From positions 267,482 through 331,481 of the forward strand of contig NZ_KE383968.1 of NCBI RefSeq assembly GCF_000423005.1: 64,000 bases of DNA. The letters run 5' to 3'. Both the position numbers and the translations under genes were made by a program. This DNA comes from Gelidibacter mesophilus DSM 14095 (lineage in GTDB: Bacteria > Bacteroidota > Bacteroidia > Flavobacteriales > Flavobacteriaceae). Position 1 is the stretch's first letter. Each line of letters begins with the position of its first letter. Shown here in pieces: positions 52,709 to 62,400 of the stretch. The notes under the pieces are model-generated. The model was not told where the DNA came from, made no database searches, and worked only from the letters and a program-made list of their open reading frames with translations.

Positions 52709-53009
52709 AATCTTTAATTTTAAGTTTTATTAATTGGCAAAAATAAAAAACTTTATTTTAAAACCCATTTTTATTTCTAGAATAAGCTAGAATGAGTTTG
52801 TAATTTAGTCAAAATACGGTGAAGTATTTCTATTTTACCTCCTAATTGTTAATAATTATTCTTTTTTTTGTTTTCGAAATTAGGAGCGAATATCTGTAAA
52901 TGAAATGAGATTATGGAACTTTGCTGAACATATTTTTTAATTGGACCTCAAATTGCATCTGAATAGCTGAAGACAGGTCTGACTATAATTTTAAAACGAA
53001 TAAAAGCAG

Positions 53010-53579
53010 ATGAAACGGATTGTGATTTTTGCCTCGGGAAGTGGCACAAATGCTGAAAATTTAATCAAATTTTTTCAGAATAGTGATATCGGTTCTGTAG
53101 TTCAGGTTCTGACCAATAATCCTCACGCCAAAGTTTTAGAGCGCTGTAAAAGTTTAAAAGTGAGTGCACTGTCATTTAACAGAATAGCCTTTTCTGAAAG
53201 TCAGGATGTTCTCAATATTTTAAAGGCAGCAAAACCCGATTTGATAGTCTTGGCAGGTTTTTTATGGAAGTTTCCAGAATTTATACTTCACGAATTTCCA
53301 AATAAGGTCATCAATATCCACCCAGCCTTGCTTCCCAAATACGGCGGAAAAGGGATGTATGGCAGTTATGTTCATGAGGCGGTCGTCACCAATAAGGAAG
53401 TTGAAACAGGCATTACCATTCATTATGTCAATGAACATTATGATGAAGGAGCGATTGTTTTCCAGTCAAAATGTAAGGTTCACCCAACTGATACCGCTGA
53501 AGGAGTCGCTGCAAAAATCCATGAGCTCGAGATGGCCCATTTTCCAACTGTTGTGAAAGAATTGCTGAAATCTCAATGA
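53010..53579 (+). CDS. purN: Phosphoribosylglycinamide formyltransferase
   Basis: PurN adds a formyl group from 10-formyl-tetrahydrofolate to GAR in purine synthesis. The 189-residue protein has the substrate loop IFASGSGTNAENLIKFF, the catalytic region INIHPALLPKYGGKGMYG with the active His, and the Asp of NEHYDEGAIVFQ. It stands alone on its strand; another purine gene, purF, lies about 2.6 kb downstream but is separated by other genes. Confidence 0.97.
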   Translation: MKRIVIFASGSGTNAENLIKFFQNSDIGSVVQVLTNNPHAKVLERCKSLKVSALSFNRIAFSESQDVLNILKAAKPDLIVLAGFLWKFPEFILHEFPNKVINIHPALLPKYGGKGMYGSYVHEAVVTNKEVETGITIHYVNEHYDEGAIVFQSKCKVHPTDTAEGVAAKIHELEMAHFPTVVKELLKSQ

Positions 53580-53650
53580 TTAAATTATAAAGTTGATCCT
53601 TTATCCCAAAAGAAATTAGGGCATATCTAAACACTATTTATAAATTAAAA

Positions 53651-53676
53651 GAGATTCCTGTGTTTGCAGGAATGAG
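53651..53676. repeat. REP-like palindrome before the RNase H gene
   Basis: GAGATTCCTGTGTTTGCAGG followed by AATGAG forms a stem (ATTCCTG / CAGGAAT) and is a near copy of the element at 13173-13196. It ends two bases before the RNase H start codon, so a folded copy could affect translation. Confidence 0.5.
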
Positions 53677-53678
53677 GC

Positions 53679-54317
53679 ATGAGCAAAAAGAAAAAATACT
53701 ACACCGTCTGGAAAGGCCACAAAACTGGCATCTTTGAAAAGTGGAACGATTGTAAAGCCCAAATCAAAGATTTTCCAGGTGCGCAATACAAGTCTTTTGA
53801 AACCTTCGATGCTGCCAAAAAAGCATTAAATGGCAACTACAGGGATTATATTGGCAAATCCAAAAGCTTTAAAAGTGATTTGTCAGACGCACAACTAAAA
53901 AAAATAGGACAGCCCAACTACAATTCCATTTCGGTGGATGCAGCTTCAAGTGGCAATCCAGGCATTATGGAATACAGAGGTGTGGATACAAAATCGAAGA
54001 AACAATTGTTCATTCAAGGCCCATTTCCTGAGGGCACAAATAATATCGGGGAATTCTTAGCGCTAGTTCACGGGTTAGCATTGCTCAAAAAAAATGATAG
54101 CCAACGTATCCTTTACACAGACTCAAAAATAGCGATGAGCTGGGTGAGAAAAAAAACCTGCAACACGAAGTTGCCACGTAATCCTAAAAACGAGAAACTA
54201 TTTGAATTGGTAGATCGAGCTGTTATTTGGCTTAAGGAGAACAGCTACAAAACCACCATCGTAAAATGGGAAACCAAGGCATGGGGTGAGATTCCTGCGG
54301 ATTTCGGAAGGAAATAA
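53679..54317 (+). CDS. Viroplasmin-RNase H1 fusion protein
   Basis: The 212-residue protein has an N-terminal caulimovirus-viroplasmin-like RNA/DNA-hybrid-binding domain (KKYYTVWKGHKTGIFEKWND, about 4-48) and an RNase H domain from about 83: SVDAASSGNPGIMEY (first Asp), NNIGEFLALVHGL (Glu), ILYTDSKIAMSWV (Asp) and the final Asp in WGEIPADFGRK. It degrades the RNA strand of RNA-DNA hybrids. This fused form is common in Bacteroidota. It starts two bases after a REP-like palindrome and is followed by 602 non-coding bases. Confidence 0.94.
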   Translation: MSKKKKYYTVWKGHKTGIFEKWNDCKAQIKDFPGAQYKSFETFDAAKKALNGNYRDYIGKSKSFKSDLSDAQLKKIGQPNYNSISVDAASSGNPGIMEYRGVDTKSKKQLFIQGPFPEGTNNIGEFLALVHGLALLKKNDSQRILYTDSKIAMSWVRKKTCNTKLPRNPKNEKLFELVDRAVIWLKENSYKTTIVKWETKAWGEIPADFGRK

Positions 54318-54919
54318 ATTAATTATCCAATTGTTTTTGAGGCAAGATTCTTGGAATGCAGACGGTTCTTTATTCAACTAAATAGAGAACACTTAATGGG
54401 CGTACTTTAGTAAACAGAATAATTTGTTTTTCTCCTATTGTGATTTTGAATCCTTTCGTCCATCATTGCTTTATAACCTTCTAATATTTCAAACGCATAC
54501 ACACCTTTTCGCAGCACCAACTCCCTTTAATTCTTTTAATCGATTTTCATTTTTTCCCATTGAACATCAATTTAGGAACATGTTCGGATAGTGCACTGTC
54601 AACTTCAAAGTAATTATCGTTTATTTACTTTCTTAATAACCATCTTAAAAGTTTCAATTTGTAATTTATTATCGCAACACATCCATTAATATTATTAAGA
54701 TATCTGGAAGCAATAATTTATGGATTCACAATAGATGCAATGATCAAAACATCTCTAAAAAATATAGACTATTTCTCCATTATAAAGTCATATTTGAACC
54801 ATACAAATGCGTGCCTAAGACATTTTGATTCTGAATGATTTCTTGTAAAATTCCCAAAAAACATTCGTGCATTCGTGGCGAAAAAGCCTTATATTTGCAG
54901 CAAATTTTGAAACCTCATT
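54318..54919. other. 602-base intergenic region with a possible gene relic
   Basis: AT-rich and mostly featureless. On the minus strand 54407-54523 reads ELVLRKGVYAFEILEGY then KAMMDERIQNHN to a TAA, protein-like but without a start and with a stop just upstream, so perhaps a dead fragment. A TATATTTG -7 box at 54890-54897 probably serves the PfkB gene. Confidence 0.4.
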
Positions 54920-55852
54920 ATGAGCAAATTAGTAATTGTAGGTACCGTTGCCTTTGACGCTATCGAAACACCTTTTGGAAAGACAGATAAAGTACTAGGC
55001 GGAGCCGCAACCTTCATAGGCTTGGCTGCTTCTCAATTTAATGTAGATGCTGCGGTCGTCTCGGTTGTTGGAGGTGACTTTCCACAGGAATATTTAGATT
55101 TACTATCTGATAAAAATATTGATATCTCTGGTATTGAAATCGTAAAAGAAGGCAAAACTTTCTTTTGGAGTGGTAAATATCATAACGATATGAACACACG
55201 TGATACATTGGCGACAGAACTTAATGTTCTTGCTGACTTCAACCCTATAGTTCCAGAAGATTACAAAAATGCCGACGTGGTTATGTTGGGCAACCTGCAT
55301 CCATTAGTACAGATGGGTGTGTTGGATCAAATGAACAAAAAACCAAAAATGGTGATCTTGGACACTATGAACTTTTGGATGGATTGTGCATTGGAAGAAT
55401 TAAAGGCCGTCATCAAAAGAGTAGATGTCATCACGATCAATGATGAGGAGGCACGTCAATTGACAGGAGAATATTCTCTTGTTGTGGCTGCTCAAAAAAT
55501 ACATAAAATGGGCCCGAAATATGTGGTTATCAAAAAAGGGGAACATGGTGCCTTATTGTTTCAAAACGAAAACGTGTTTTTCGCACCCGCATTACCTTTA
55601 AAAGAAGTGTTTGATCCTACAGGAGCAGGTGATACCTTTGCAGGTGGGTTTGCTGGATTTTTAGCAAAAACTGAAGACTATTCTTTTGAAAACATGAAAA
55701 CTGCCGTTATTTACGGCTCCACTCTAGCTTCTTTTTGTGTTGAAAAATTTGGGACGGAACGCATGAAAAAACTCCAGGACAAAGAAGTTCATCAACGTTT
55801 GGAGCAGTTTAAGCAACTGACCCAATTTGAAATTATTTTAGAGAACAACTAG
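54920..55852 (+). CDS. PfkB-family carbohydrate kinase
   Basis: The 310-residue sugar or nucleoside kinase has the N-terminal GG motif (LGGAATFIGLAASQFNVDAAV) and the C-terminal signature DPTGAGDTFAGGFAGFLA, with the catalytic Asp in GAGD. The family includes ribokinase, adenosine kinase and fructokinase; the substrate cannot be fixed by sequence alone. It is followed by a strong terminator and then purF, so a link to ribose or nucleoside salvage is possible but is inference. A -7 box at 54890-54897 lies 22 bases before the ATG. Confidence 0.93.
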   Translation: MSKLVIVGTVAFDAIETPFGKTDKVLGGAATFIGLAASQFNVDAAVVSVVGGDFPQEYLDLLSDKNIDISGIEIVKEGKTFFWSGKYHNDMNTRDTLATELNVLADFNPIVPEDYKNADVVMLGNLHPLVQMGVLDQMNKKPKMVILDTMNFWMDCALEELKAVIKRVDVITINDEEARQLTGEYSLVVAAQKIHKMGPKYVVIKKGEHGALLFQNENVFFAPALPLKEVFDPTGAGDTFAGGFAGFLAKTEDYSFENMKTAVIYGSTLASFCVEKFGTERMKKLQDKEVHQRLEQFKQLTQFEIILENN

Positions 55853-56029
55853 GAGACAACAAAAATTAACATGAGACGGTGCACTCTGATCTTTAAGAAA
55901 TAGCTTTTACCATCCACTAAAGTTTTACTCAGAAAGAGCGCATTGTCAAAACGAAACGTAATAAATCAATTTAATATGATCTTAAAGCAACATCTATTGG
56001 GAACCTATAAAATTAAATTGACTTAAACT

Positions 56030-56057
56030 AACGCGCTCTAAATGAAGCGCGTTTTTT
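56030..56057 (+). terminator. Terminator after the PfkB gene
   Basis: AACGCGCT (56030-56037) pairs with AGCGCGTT (56046-56053) around an 8-base loop, followed by a run of six T. It lies 177 bases after the stop codon. Confidence 0.83.
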
Positions 56058-56139
56058 AATTACCTTAAATCGTAATAAATTTGATCTTGTTACGACTACA
56101 TCATCGCAATATAAGCATATCTAAAATTTAAAAAAACCA

Positions 56140-58038
56140 ATGAGTGATGCGTTAAAACATGAGTGCGGAATTGCCCTCATCCGACTTTTAAAACCTTTAG
56201 AATTTTACAAAGAAAAATACGGCAGTGCATTTTATGGGGTCAATAAAATGTATTTGTTGATGGAAAAACAGCACAATCGTGGACAGGACGGTGCTGGTTT
56301 TGCAAGCATTAAGCTAGACACAGCACCTGGCGAGCGCTACATCAGTCGCGTGCGGTCCATAGCTCAGCAACCCATTCAGGATATTTTTGCCCAAATTAAT
56401 GAACGCATTAATAAAGAGTTTGCGGAACATCCTGAATACACCGAAGATGTGAACTTGCAAAAAAAGAACATTCCATATATAGGGGAGTTGCTTTTAGGAC
56501 ATGTACGCTACGGAACCTTTGGGAAAAACAGTGTTGAAAATGTTCATCCTTTTTTGAGACAGAACAACTGGATGCACAGAAATCTTATCGTGGCCGGAAA
56601 TTTCAACATGACGAATGTAAATCAGTTGTTTGAAGGTTTGGTTAAAATAGGACAGCATCCTAAAGAAAAGGCAGATACCGTTACCATAATGGAAAAGATC
56701 GGTCATTTTCTAGACGATGCGGTTGCCAAAAAGTACAAGCAACTTAAATACGAAGGCTATAATAAAAACGAATGCTCACCTTTGATCGCTGACCGTCTCA
56801 ATGTTGCAAAAATATTGAAGCGCTCTGCGAAAGACTGGGATGGCGGTTATGCGATAGCTGGACTTTTAGGACACGGAGATTCTTTTGTGCTTCGCGATCC
56901 TGCAGGCATACGACCGGCATATTATTATCAAGACGATGAGATTGTAGTGGTTGCTTCTGAACGTCCCGTCATCCAAACGGTATTTAACGTCAATTTTGAG
57001 GACGTCAAAGAATTGACACCGGGACATGCCATCATTACCAAAAAATCTGGAGAAACCTCCATCAAAAAAATATTAGAACCTACAGAGCGCAAGGCCTGCT
57101 CTTTTGAACGCATCTATTTCTCCAGAGGGAGTGATGCCGAAATATATCAAGAACGAAAAAAATTAGGAAAGTTGCTAATGCCAAAAGTCTTGGAGGCCAT
57201 TGAATTTGACACTAAGAATACGGTGTTTTCCTATATCCCAAATACGGCTGAAACCTCATTTTTTGGAATGATCGAAACCGTTGAAGCACATCTCAACAAG
57301 AAAAAAACAGAAGCCATCCTTAACGGCAACGGCGAATTGTCTGCTGAAAAGGTAACCCAAATATTATCAGAACGCCCACGTATTGAAAAAATAGCCATTA
57401 AGGATGTTAAACTGAGAACTTTTATAACTGAGGATAGCAGTAGAGACGATCTGGTAGCCCATGTTTACGACGTTACTTATGGGGTCATAAAACCTACAGA
57501 CAATCTAGTTATTATCGATGATAGTATTGTACGTGGAACAACCTTAAAAATGAGCATCATTAAGATGATGGATCGCTTGAACCCGAAAAAAATAGTGGTT
57601 GTTTCTTCAGCACCTCAAATTCGTTATCCTGATTGTTACGGAATTGACATGGCTAGACTGGAAGATCTCATTGCTTTTAGAGCGATGCTAGATTTGTTAA
57701 AAGAAAACAACAAATACCATCTTGTAGAAGAGGTATATTCCAAATGCAAAGCTCAAGAGCATCTAGAGGACAAAGAAGTAAGAAATTTTGTAAAAGAGCT
57801 GTACAATCAATTTAGTGCGGAAGAGATTTCAGATAAAATAGCTGAACTTATTTGCGATTCTTCAGTCAAAGCAGAGGTCAAAACAATATTTCAAACTATT
57901 GAAAACTTGCACCTGGCATGCCCAAAAAACCTAGGAGATTGGTATTTTACAGGAAATTATCCAACAGCTGGAGGCAACAGGGTGGTCAATAGAGCTTTTA
58001 TCAATTTTTATGAAGGCAATAATAAGAGAGCTTATTAA
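56140..58038 (+). CDS. purF: Amidophosphoribosyltransferase, long Bacteroidota form
   Basis: PurF starts purine synthesis by moving an amide from glutamine to PRPP. The N-terminal glutamine amidotransferase domain has its nucleophile at Cys9 (MSDALKHECGIALI), implying removal of an eight-residue propeptide, and HNRGQDGAGFASI and GHVRYGTFG follow. The PRPP-binding motif is VIIDDSIVRGTTLK, and SAPQIRYPDCYGIDMA follows. At 632 residues it is about 120-150 longer than the E. coli or B. subtilis enzyme, with extra segments in both halves; from memory this long form is usual in flavobacteria. A TAAATTTG box lies at 56076-56083. Confidence 0.95.
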   Translation: MSDALKHECGIALIRLLKPLEFYKEKYGSAFYGVNKMYLLMEKQHNRGQDGAGFASIKLDTAPGERYISRVRSIAQQPIQDIFAQINERINKEFAEHPEYTEDVNLQKKNIPYIGELLLGHVRYGTFGKNSVENVHPFLRQNNWMHRNLIVAGNFNMTNVNQLFEGLVKIGQHPKEKADTVTIMEKIGHFLDDAVAKKYKQLKYEGYNKNECSPLIADRLNVAKILKRSAKDWDGGYAIAGLLGHGDSFVLRDPAGIRPAYYYQDDEIVVVASERPVIQTVFNVNFEDVKELTPGHAIITKKSGETSIKKILEPTERKACSFERIYFSRGSDAEIYQERKKLGKLLMPKVLEAIEFDTKNTVFSYIPNTAETSFFGMIETVEAHLNKKKTEAILNGNGELSAEKVTQILSERPRIEKIAIKDVKLRTFITEDSSRDDLVAHVYDVTYGVIKPTDNLVIIDDSIVRGTTLKMSIIKMMDRLNPKKIVVVSSAPQIRYPDCYGIDMARLEDLIAFRAMLDLLKENNKYHLVEEVYSKCKAQEHLEDKEVRNFVKELYNQFSAEEISDKIAELICDSSVKAEVKTIFQTIENLHLACPKNLGDWYFTGNYPTAGGNRVVNRAFINFYEGNNKRAY

Positions 58039-58152
58039 CTTTGAAACGAATGAAACACCCCAGTTTCAGTGCAAAATCACGCTTAATCGGATAATTTAGT
58101 AATTCATCTAAATTTTATGTGAACTTGTTAAAATTCAATATACTTTAGTATC

Positions 58153-58226
58153 ACCATAACATAAGTAGGTTAAGTTCATGGTAGATTTGGGGCAAAAAAA
58201 GGTAAACATCTGTTTACCTTTTTTTA
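58153..58226 (+). ncRNA. Candidate small RNA, tandem copy 1
   Basis: A TACTTTAG box (58141-58148, one mismatch from TAnnTTTG) precedes ACCATAACATAAGTAGG, then TTAAGTTCATGGTAG, ATTTGGGGC and an A-run, and then a perfect terminator stem AGGTAAAC-ATCT-GTTTACCT with a T-run. ACCATAAC can pair with GTTCATGGT. There is no open reading frame of note. The unit is repeated at 58415 with the same spacing throughout. Confidence 0.6.
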
Positions 58227-58414
58227 TGCCCTTTTTTATTTGCGATACTCTATTGATTAGCAAACTGATAGTTAAACATACTTAAATAATTACTTTTTAG
58301 AGGAAAACCACGTTTTACCTGTATTTTCGACAATACAACTTCATTCAGCCTAATTTATACGTAGTTTATCTAATAAATTAAATGATTACATTTTAGTCCA
58401 CTTATATTTGCTTC

Positions 58415-58486
58415 ACCATAACATAAGTAGGTTAAGTTTATGGTAGATTTGGGGCAAAAAAGGTGGACACTCGTCCACCTTTTTTC
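58415..58486 (+). ncRNA. Candidate small RNA, tandem copy 2
   Basis: A perfect TATATTTG box (58403-58410) sits at exactly the same distance from the conserved core as in copy 1. The 50-base core differs from copy 1 by one substitution and one base of A-run length. The terminator is AGGTGGAC-ACTC-GTCCACCT: same 8-bp stem and 4-base loop, but with two compensatory pair changes, so structure rather than sequence is kept. Confidence 0.62.
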
Positions 58487-58570
58487 ATTTCCACACCTAC
58501 GAAAGCCGGTGTCTTATTAATCGCATTTCCAAATAAGATTTTTCAAAAACCTAAATCCAGTTTAAATAAA

Positions 58571-58599
58571 AAAAGCAAACTTTAAAAAGTTTGCTCTTA
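58571..58599 (-). terminator. Distal terminator for sodA
   Basis: AGCAAACTTT (58574-58583) and AAAGTTTGCT (58586-58595) form a perfect 10-bp stem. Read on the minus strand it is followed by a seven-T run. Confidence 0.78.
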
Positions 58600-58607
58600 T
58601 CATTAAA

Positions 58608-58640
58608 AAACCTGCAGGGCTTCACAAACCTTGCAGGTTG
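58608..58640 (-). terminator. Proximal terminator for sodA
   Basis: AACCTGCA and TGCAGGTT pair around a 15-base loop and lead into a six-T run on the minus strand, 30 bases after the sodA stop. The AACCTTGCAGGTT part also occurs 3' of sufB near 18826. Confidence 0.65.
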
Positions 58641-58669
58641 ATTTTTAAAACATTTTAAATATCTGCATA

Positions 58670-59278
58670 TTATTTTGCTTCCGCATAGCGTCTTTCAACT
58701 TCATTCCAGTTGATTACATTAAAAAATGCATTGATGTAATCAGGTCTTCTATTTTGGTAGTTCAAATAGTAAGCGTGTTCCCAGACGTCCAATCCTAAAA
58801 TTGGAGTTCCTCCACAGCCTACACCAGGCATCAATGGATTATCTTGGTTTGGTGTTGAGCAAATTTTTACTTTTCCGCCCTTGTGCACGCACAACCAAGC
58901 CCATCCTGAACCAAATTGTGTAGCAGCAGCCTTGCTAAATTCATCTTTAAATGCATCCACTGATTCAAACTCAGCTTCAATAGCATCTTTCAATCCGCCA
59001 GACAAACGTCCTTTCCCTTCTGGGTTCATTACTTCCCAGAAAAGTGAATGGTTAAAAAAACCGCCACCGTTATTTCTAACAGCTTTATTGTCCATATCTA
59101 AGTTGATCAAGATATTTTCGATCGTTTTTCCTTCGAGGTCTGTACCTTCAATAGCAGCATTCAGTTTATCAGTGTACCCTTGATGGTGTTTTGTATAATG
59201 TATTTCCATTGTTTTTGCATCAATATGAGGCTCTAAAGCATCATATGCGTATTTTAATTTCGGTAATTCGAAAGCCAT
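58670..59278 (-). CDS. sodA: Superoxide dismutase, Mn/Fe type
   Basis: The enzyme dismutates superoxide using Mn or Fe. The 202-residue protein has metal ligands in [20 protein letters not shown] and [19 protein letters not shown] (Asp and His), all present. The [11 protein letters not shown] stretch and [11 protein letters not shown] fit either metal; I would not choose. No signal peptide, so cytoplasmic. A TAAATTTG box on the minus strand lies at 59316-59323. Two hairpin terminators follow the gene. Confidence 0.96.
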   Translation of the reverse strand: MAFELPKLKYAYDALEPHIDAKTMEIHYTKHHQGYTDKLNAAIEGTDLEGKTIENILINLDMDNKAVRNNGGGFFNHSLFWEVMNPEGKGRLSGGLKDAIEAEFESVDAFKDEFSKAAATQFGSGWAWLCVHKGGKVKICSTPNQDNPLMPGVGCGGTPILGLDVWEHAYYLNYQNRRPDYINAFFNVINWNEVERRYAEAK

Positions 59279-59489
59279 AATGTGTATATTTTTAAGTGTT
59301 AATATTTATTCTACCCAAATTTACACATAAAACTGTGCATTAAAAAATATTAACCCTTTCGTATTAAAGAGTTAAGAAAAGTTTAACGTTGCCGGACTAC
59401 GAATAAAACACCACTAATGAATGTTGAAATCATATAAATTAACACGGGAAATCCGCTTAAGTTTTTATCTTGTCTAAAAAATCGCAAAA

Positions 59490-62400
59490 ATGGCCGAACA
59501 TCCTTTCTCAATATATAATGCTTCAGCAGGCAGTGGTAAAACCTTTACGCTAGTAAAAGTCTATCTAAAAATTCTTTTTAGCACCAATCATGCCAATGCT
59601 TTTAAAAACATTTTAGCGCTTACCTTTACCAATAAGGCCGTTGCCGAGATGAAGGAACGTGTTGTGGATATGCTCATCGAGTTTTCAAATCCGAAGATTT
59701 TAGAAAGGCCAACCCCGATGTTTAACTTGCTCTCAGAGGAACTACAAATAGATTTTCAAAAACTGCATGAGAAAGCAAAACTTATTTTAAATACCATTGC
59801 CCATAACTATGCTGCTTTTGATATTTCAACCATTGACAAGTTCAATCACCGCCTCATCAGAACTTTCGCCCATGATTTGAAATTACCTCTAAACTTTGAA
59901 GTGGAACTTGACACTAGGACTGTTCTTGCAAAAGCAGTTGATCAACTTATAGATAAAGCGGGCGCAGAAAAAGAACTCACAAAAATACTCGTTGATTTTG
60001 CCATTGAAAAAGCTGATGACGATAAAAGTTGGGATGTGGCCTTTGATTTTAATCAAATTGCCCAATTGTTGATCAACGAAAACGACATTCCTTTCATTGA
60101 ATTATTAAAGGACAAGTCACTAGATGATTTTAAGCTACTTAAAACCCAACTTATTGCACAAATTGTACAATCAGAACAAGAAATTAGCCAAAAAGCAAAA
60201 GAAATGCTTGCTCTATTTGAAGCAAGGGGTTTGCTTTTTAATGATTTTTCAAGTGGTTATCTTCCCAAACATTTTTTAAAATTAGCCGAGGGTAACCTTA
60301 ATGTAAACTTTGACGATTTAAAATGGCAAACAGATTTGATGGAGGGGAATGCGCTTTATCCAAAACGTGTGGATGTCTATAAAATGGAAACAATAAATGG
60401 TCTCCAACCTCGTATTGTGGGCGCATTCAAAGCCACCAAACAGCTGATTATTCACTCTAAATTTCTTAAAAACGTACTTAAAAACCTCACGCCGCTATCT
60501 GTTCTAAACGCTATTTACAAGAGTCTTCAAGAGATAAAGACCGATGAAGATTTGGTACTTATTTCCGAATTCAACACTCTTATCAGTACAGAGATCAAAT
60601 CACAACCAGCGCCATTTATTTATGAACGTTTAGGTGAAAAATTCAAACATTATTTTATTGATGAGTTTCAAGATACCTCTGTAAAACAATGGGAGAATCT
60701 GGTTCCATTAATTGACAATGCCATTTCGGGGCAAAATTTTAAGGGGGAAACAGGTTCTGTAATGTTGGTTGGTGATGCAAAACAGGCTATTTACAGATGG
60801 CGTGGCGGAAAGGCTGAACAATTTATAGATCTATATACAGAAAATGATCACCCTTTTCAAATTCAACAAAAAGTGGAGAACTTACCTGTCAATTATAGAA
60901 GTTTAAAAACCATTGTAAATTTCAACAACAGTTTTTTCAAACATATAGCCACGTTTGCTTTTACCAATCCTTCCCATTGTGAAATTTATGAAGCGAGTCG
61001 CCAGGAACAATCCATACAAGGCGAAGGTTTTATCGAACTTTCGTTTTTAGATTTTGAAAAAGAAGAAAAAGACAACGCCTATGGTGCTAAAGTATTAGAC
61101 GCCATTCAAAAGGCACAAGAAAATAAATTTGCACTACGTGATATTTGCGTCATCACTAGAAAGTCCAAAGAAGGCATTGCACTGGCTGAATATTTGAGCA
61201 TTAAAGGTGTTCCCATCATTTCTTCAGAGTCATTATTGCTTAAAAATTCTCCTGAAGTGCAATTTCTCACCAATATTATAGCGTTGGCATCACAACCCTA
61301 TAATGATATGTTAAAAATTGAGGTTTTGGCCTATTTGGCAGAGCATCAACTCCAACTGCCAGACAAACATTCCTTTTTTGAAAGCTCGGTACACTTAGAA
61401 CCTGTTGAGCTATTTAAAAACTTGACACGTTATAGTCTCTTTTTCGACTACAATCAGTTTTTACAACTTCCTTTTTATGAGGCCGTGGAAAGTATGGTCC
61501 GCCAATTTCATCTGAACAAAACATCTAATGCGTATATTCAATTTTTTCTTGATGAAGTATTGGATTATTCCCAGAAATATAATGCCGGCTTTTCTAATTT
61601 CACTGCACATTGGGAGATCAGAAAGGAAAAGCTTTCCATAGCAGCGCCACAAGGCAATAATGCAGTTCAGATTATGACCATCCACAAGTCAAAAGGATTG
61701 GAGTTTCCAGTTGTTATTTTCCCTTATGCCAATCAAGATATATATTTTGATATGTCCCCCAAGATGTGGTTTCCAGTTGATCCAGAAGCCTTCAATGGTT
61801 TTTCAAATGTCTTCATTAATATCAATAAAGATCTTGAAGAACTCGGAGAGTTAGGCCAATCCATCTACGCCAATTATAGGGCACAATTGGAATTGGATAG
61901 CATGAACCTATTATATGTAGTACTTACACGAGCTGTTGAGCAGCTCTATATCCTATCAGAGTACGATCTTGATAAATCTAAAAACGAAAAATTAGGGTTC
62001 TATTCGGGCCTGTTCATTAGTTATCTTAAATCGGTAGGCTTATGGAATGAGGATGAGAAAATTTATACGCTTGGGCAACCAAGTCGTATTCTATCGGTTA
62101 AAGATGTCCAAACATCCGTCATTCAAGAGCGCTTCATATCTGTGGCCAAAGAAAGCCATGATTTACGTATTGTAACCAATGCTGGGTATTTGTGGGACAC
62201 AGAACAAGAAGCCGCCATTGAAAAAGGAAATTTAGTGCACCTGATCATGTCGAAAATTGAAACTGCCAAGGATATCGATTATGTTTTTGAAGAGCTTGAA
62301 AACAAAGGGAACCTCAATGCTCAACAAAGCTTGGAACTCAAACCCATGATTGGACAGATAGTCAATCATGAGCAGTTAAAAAAATTTTTCAGATCTGAAC

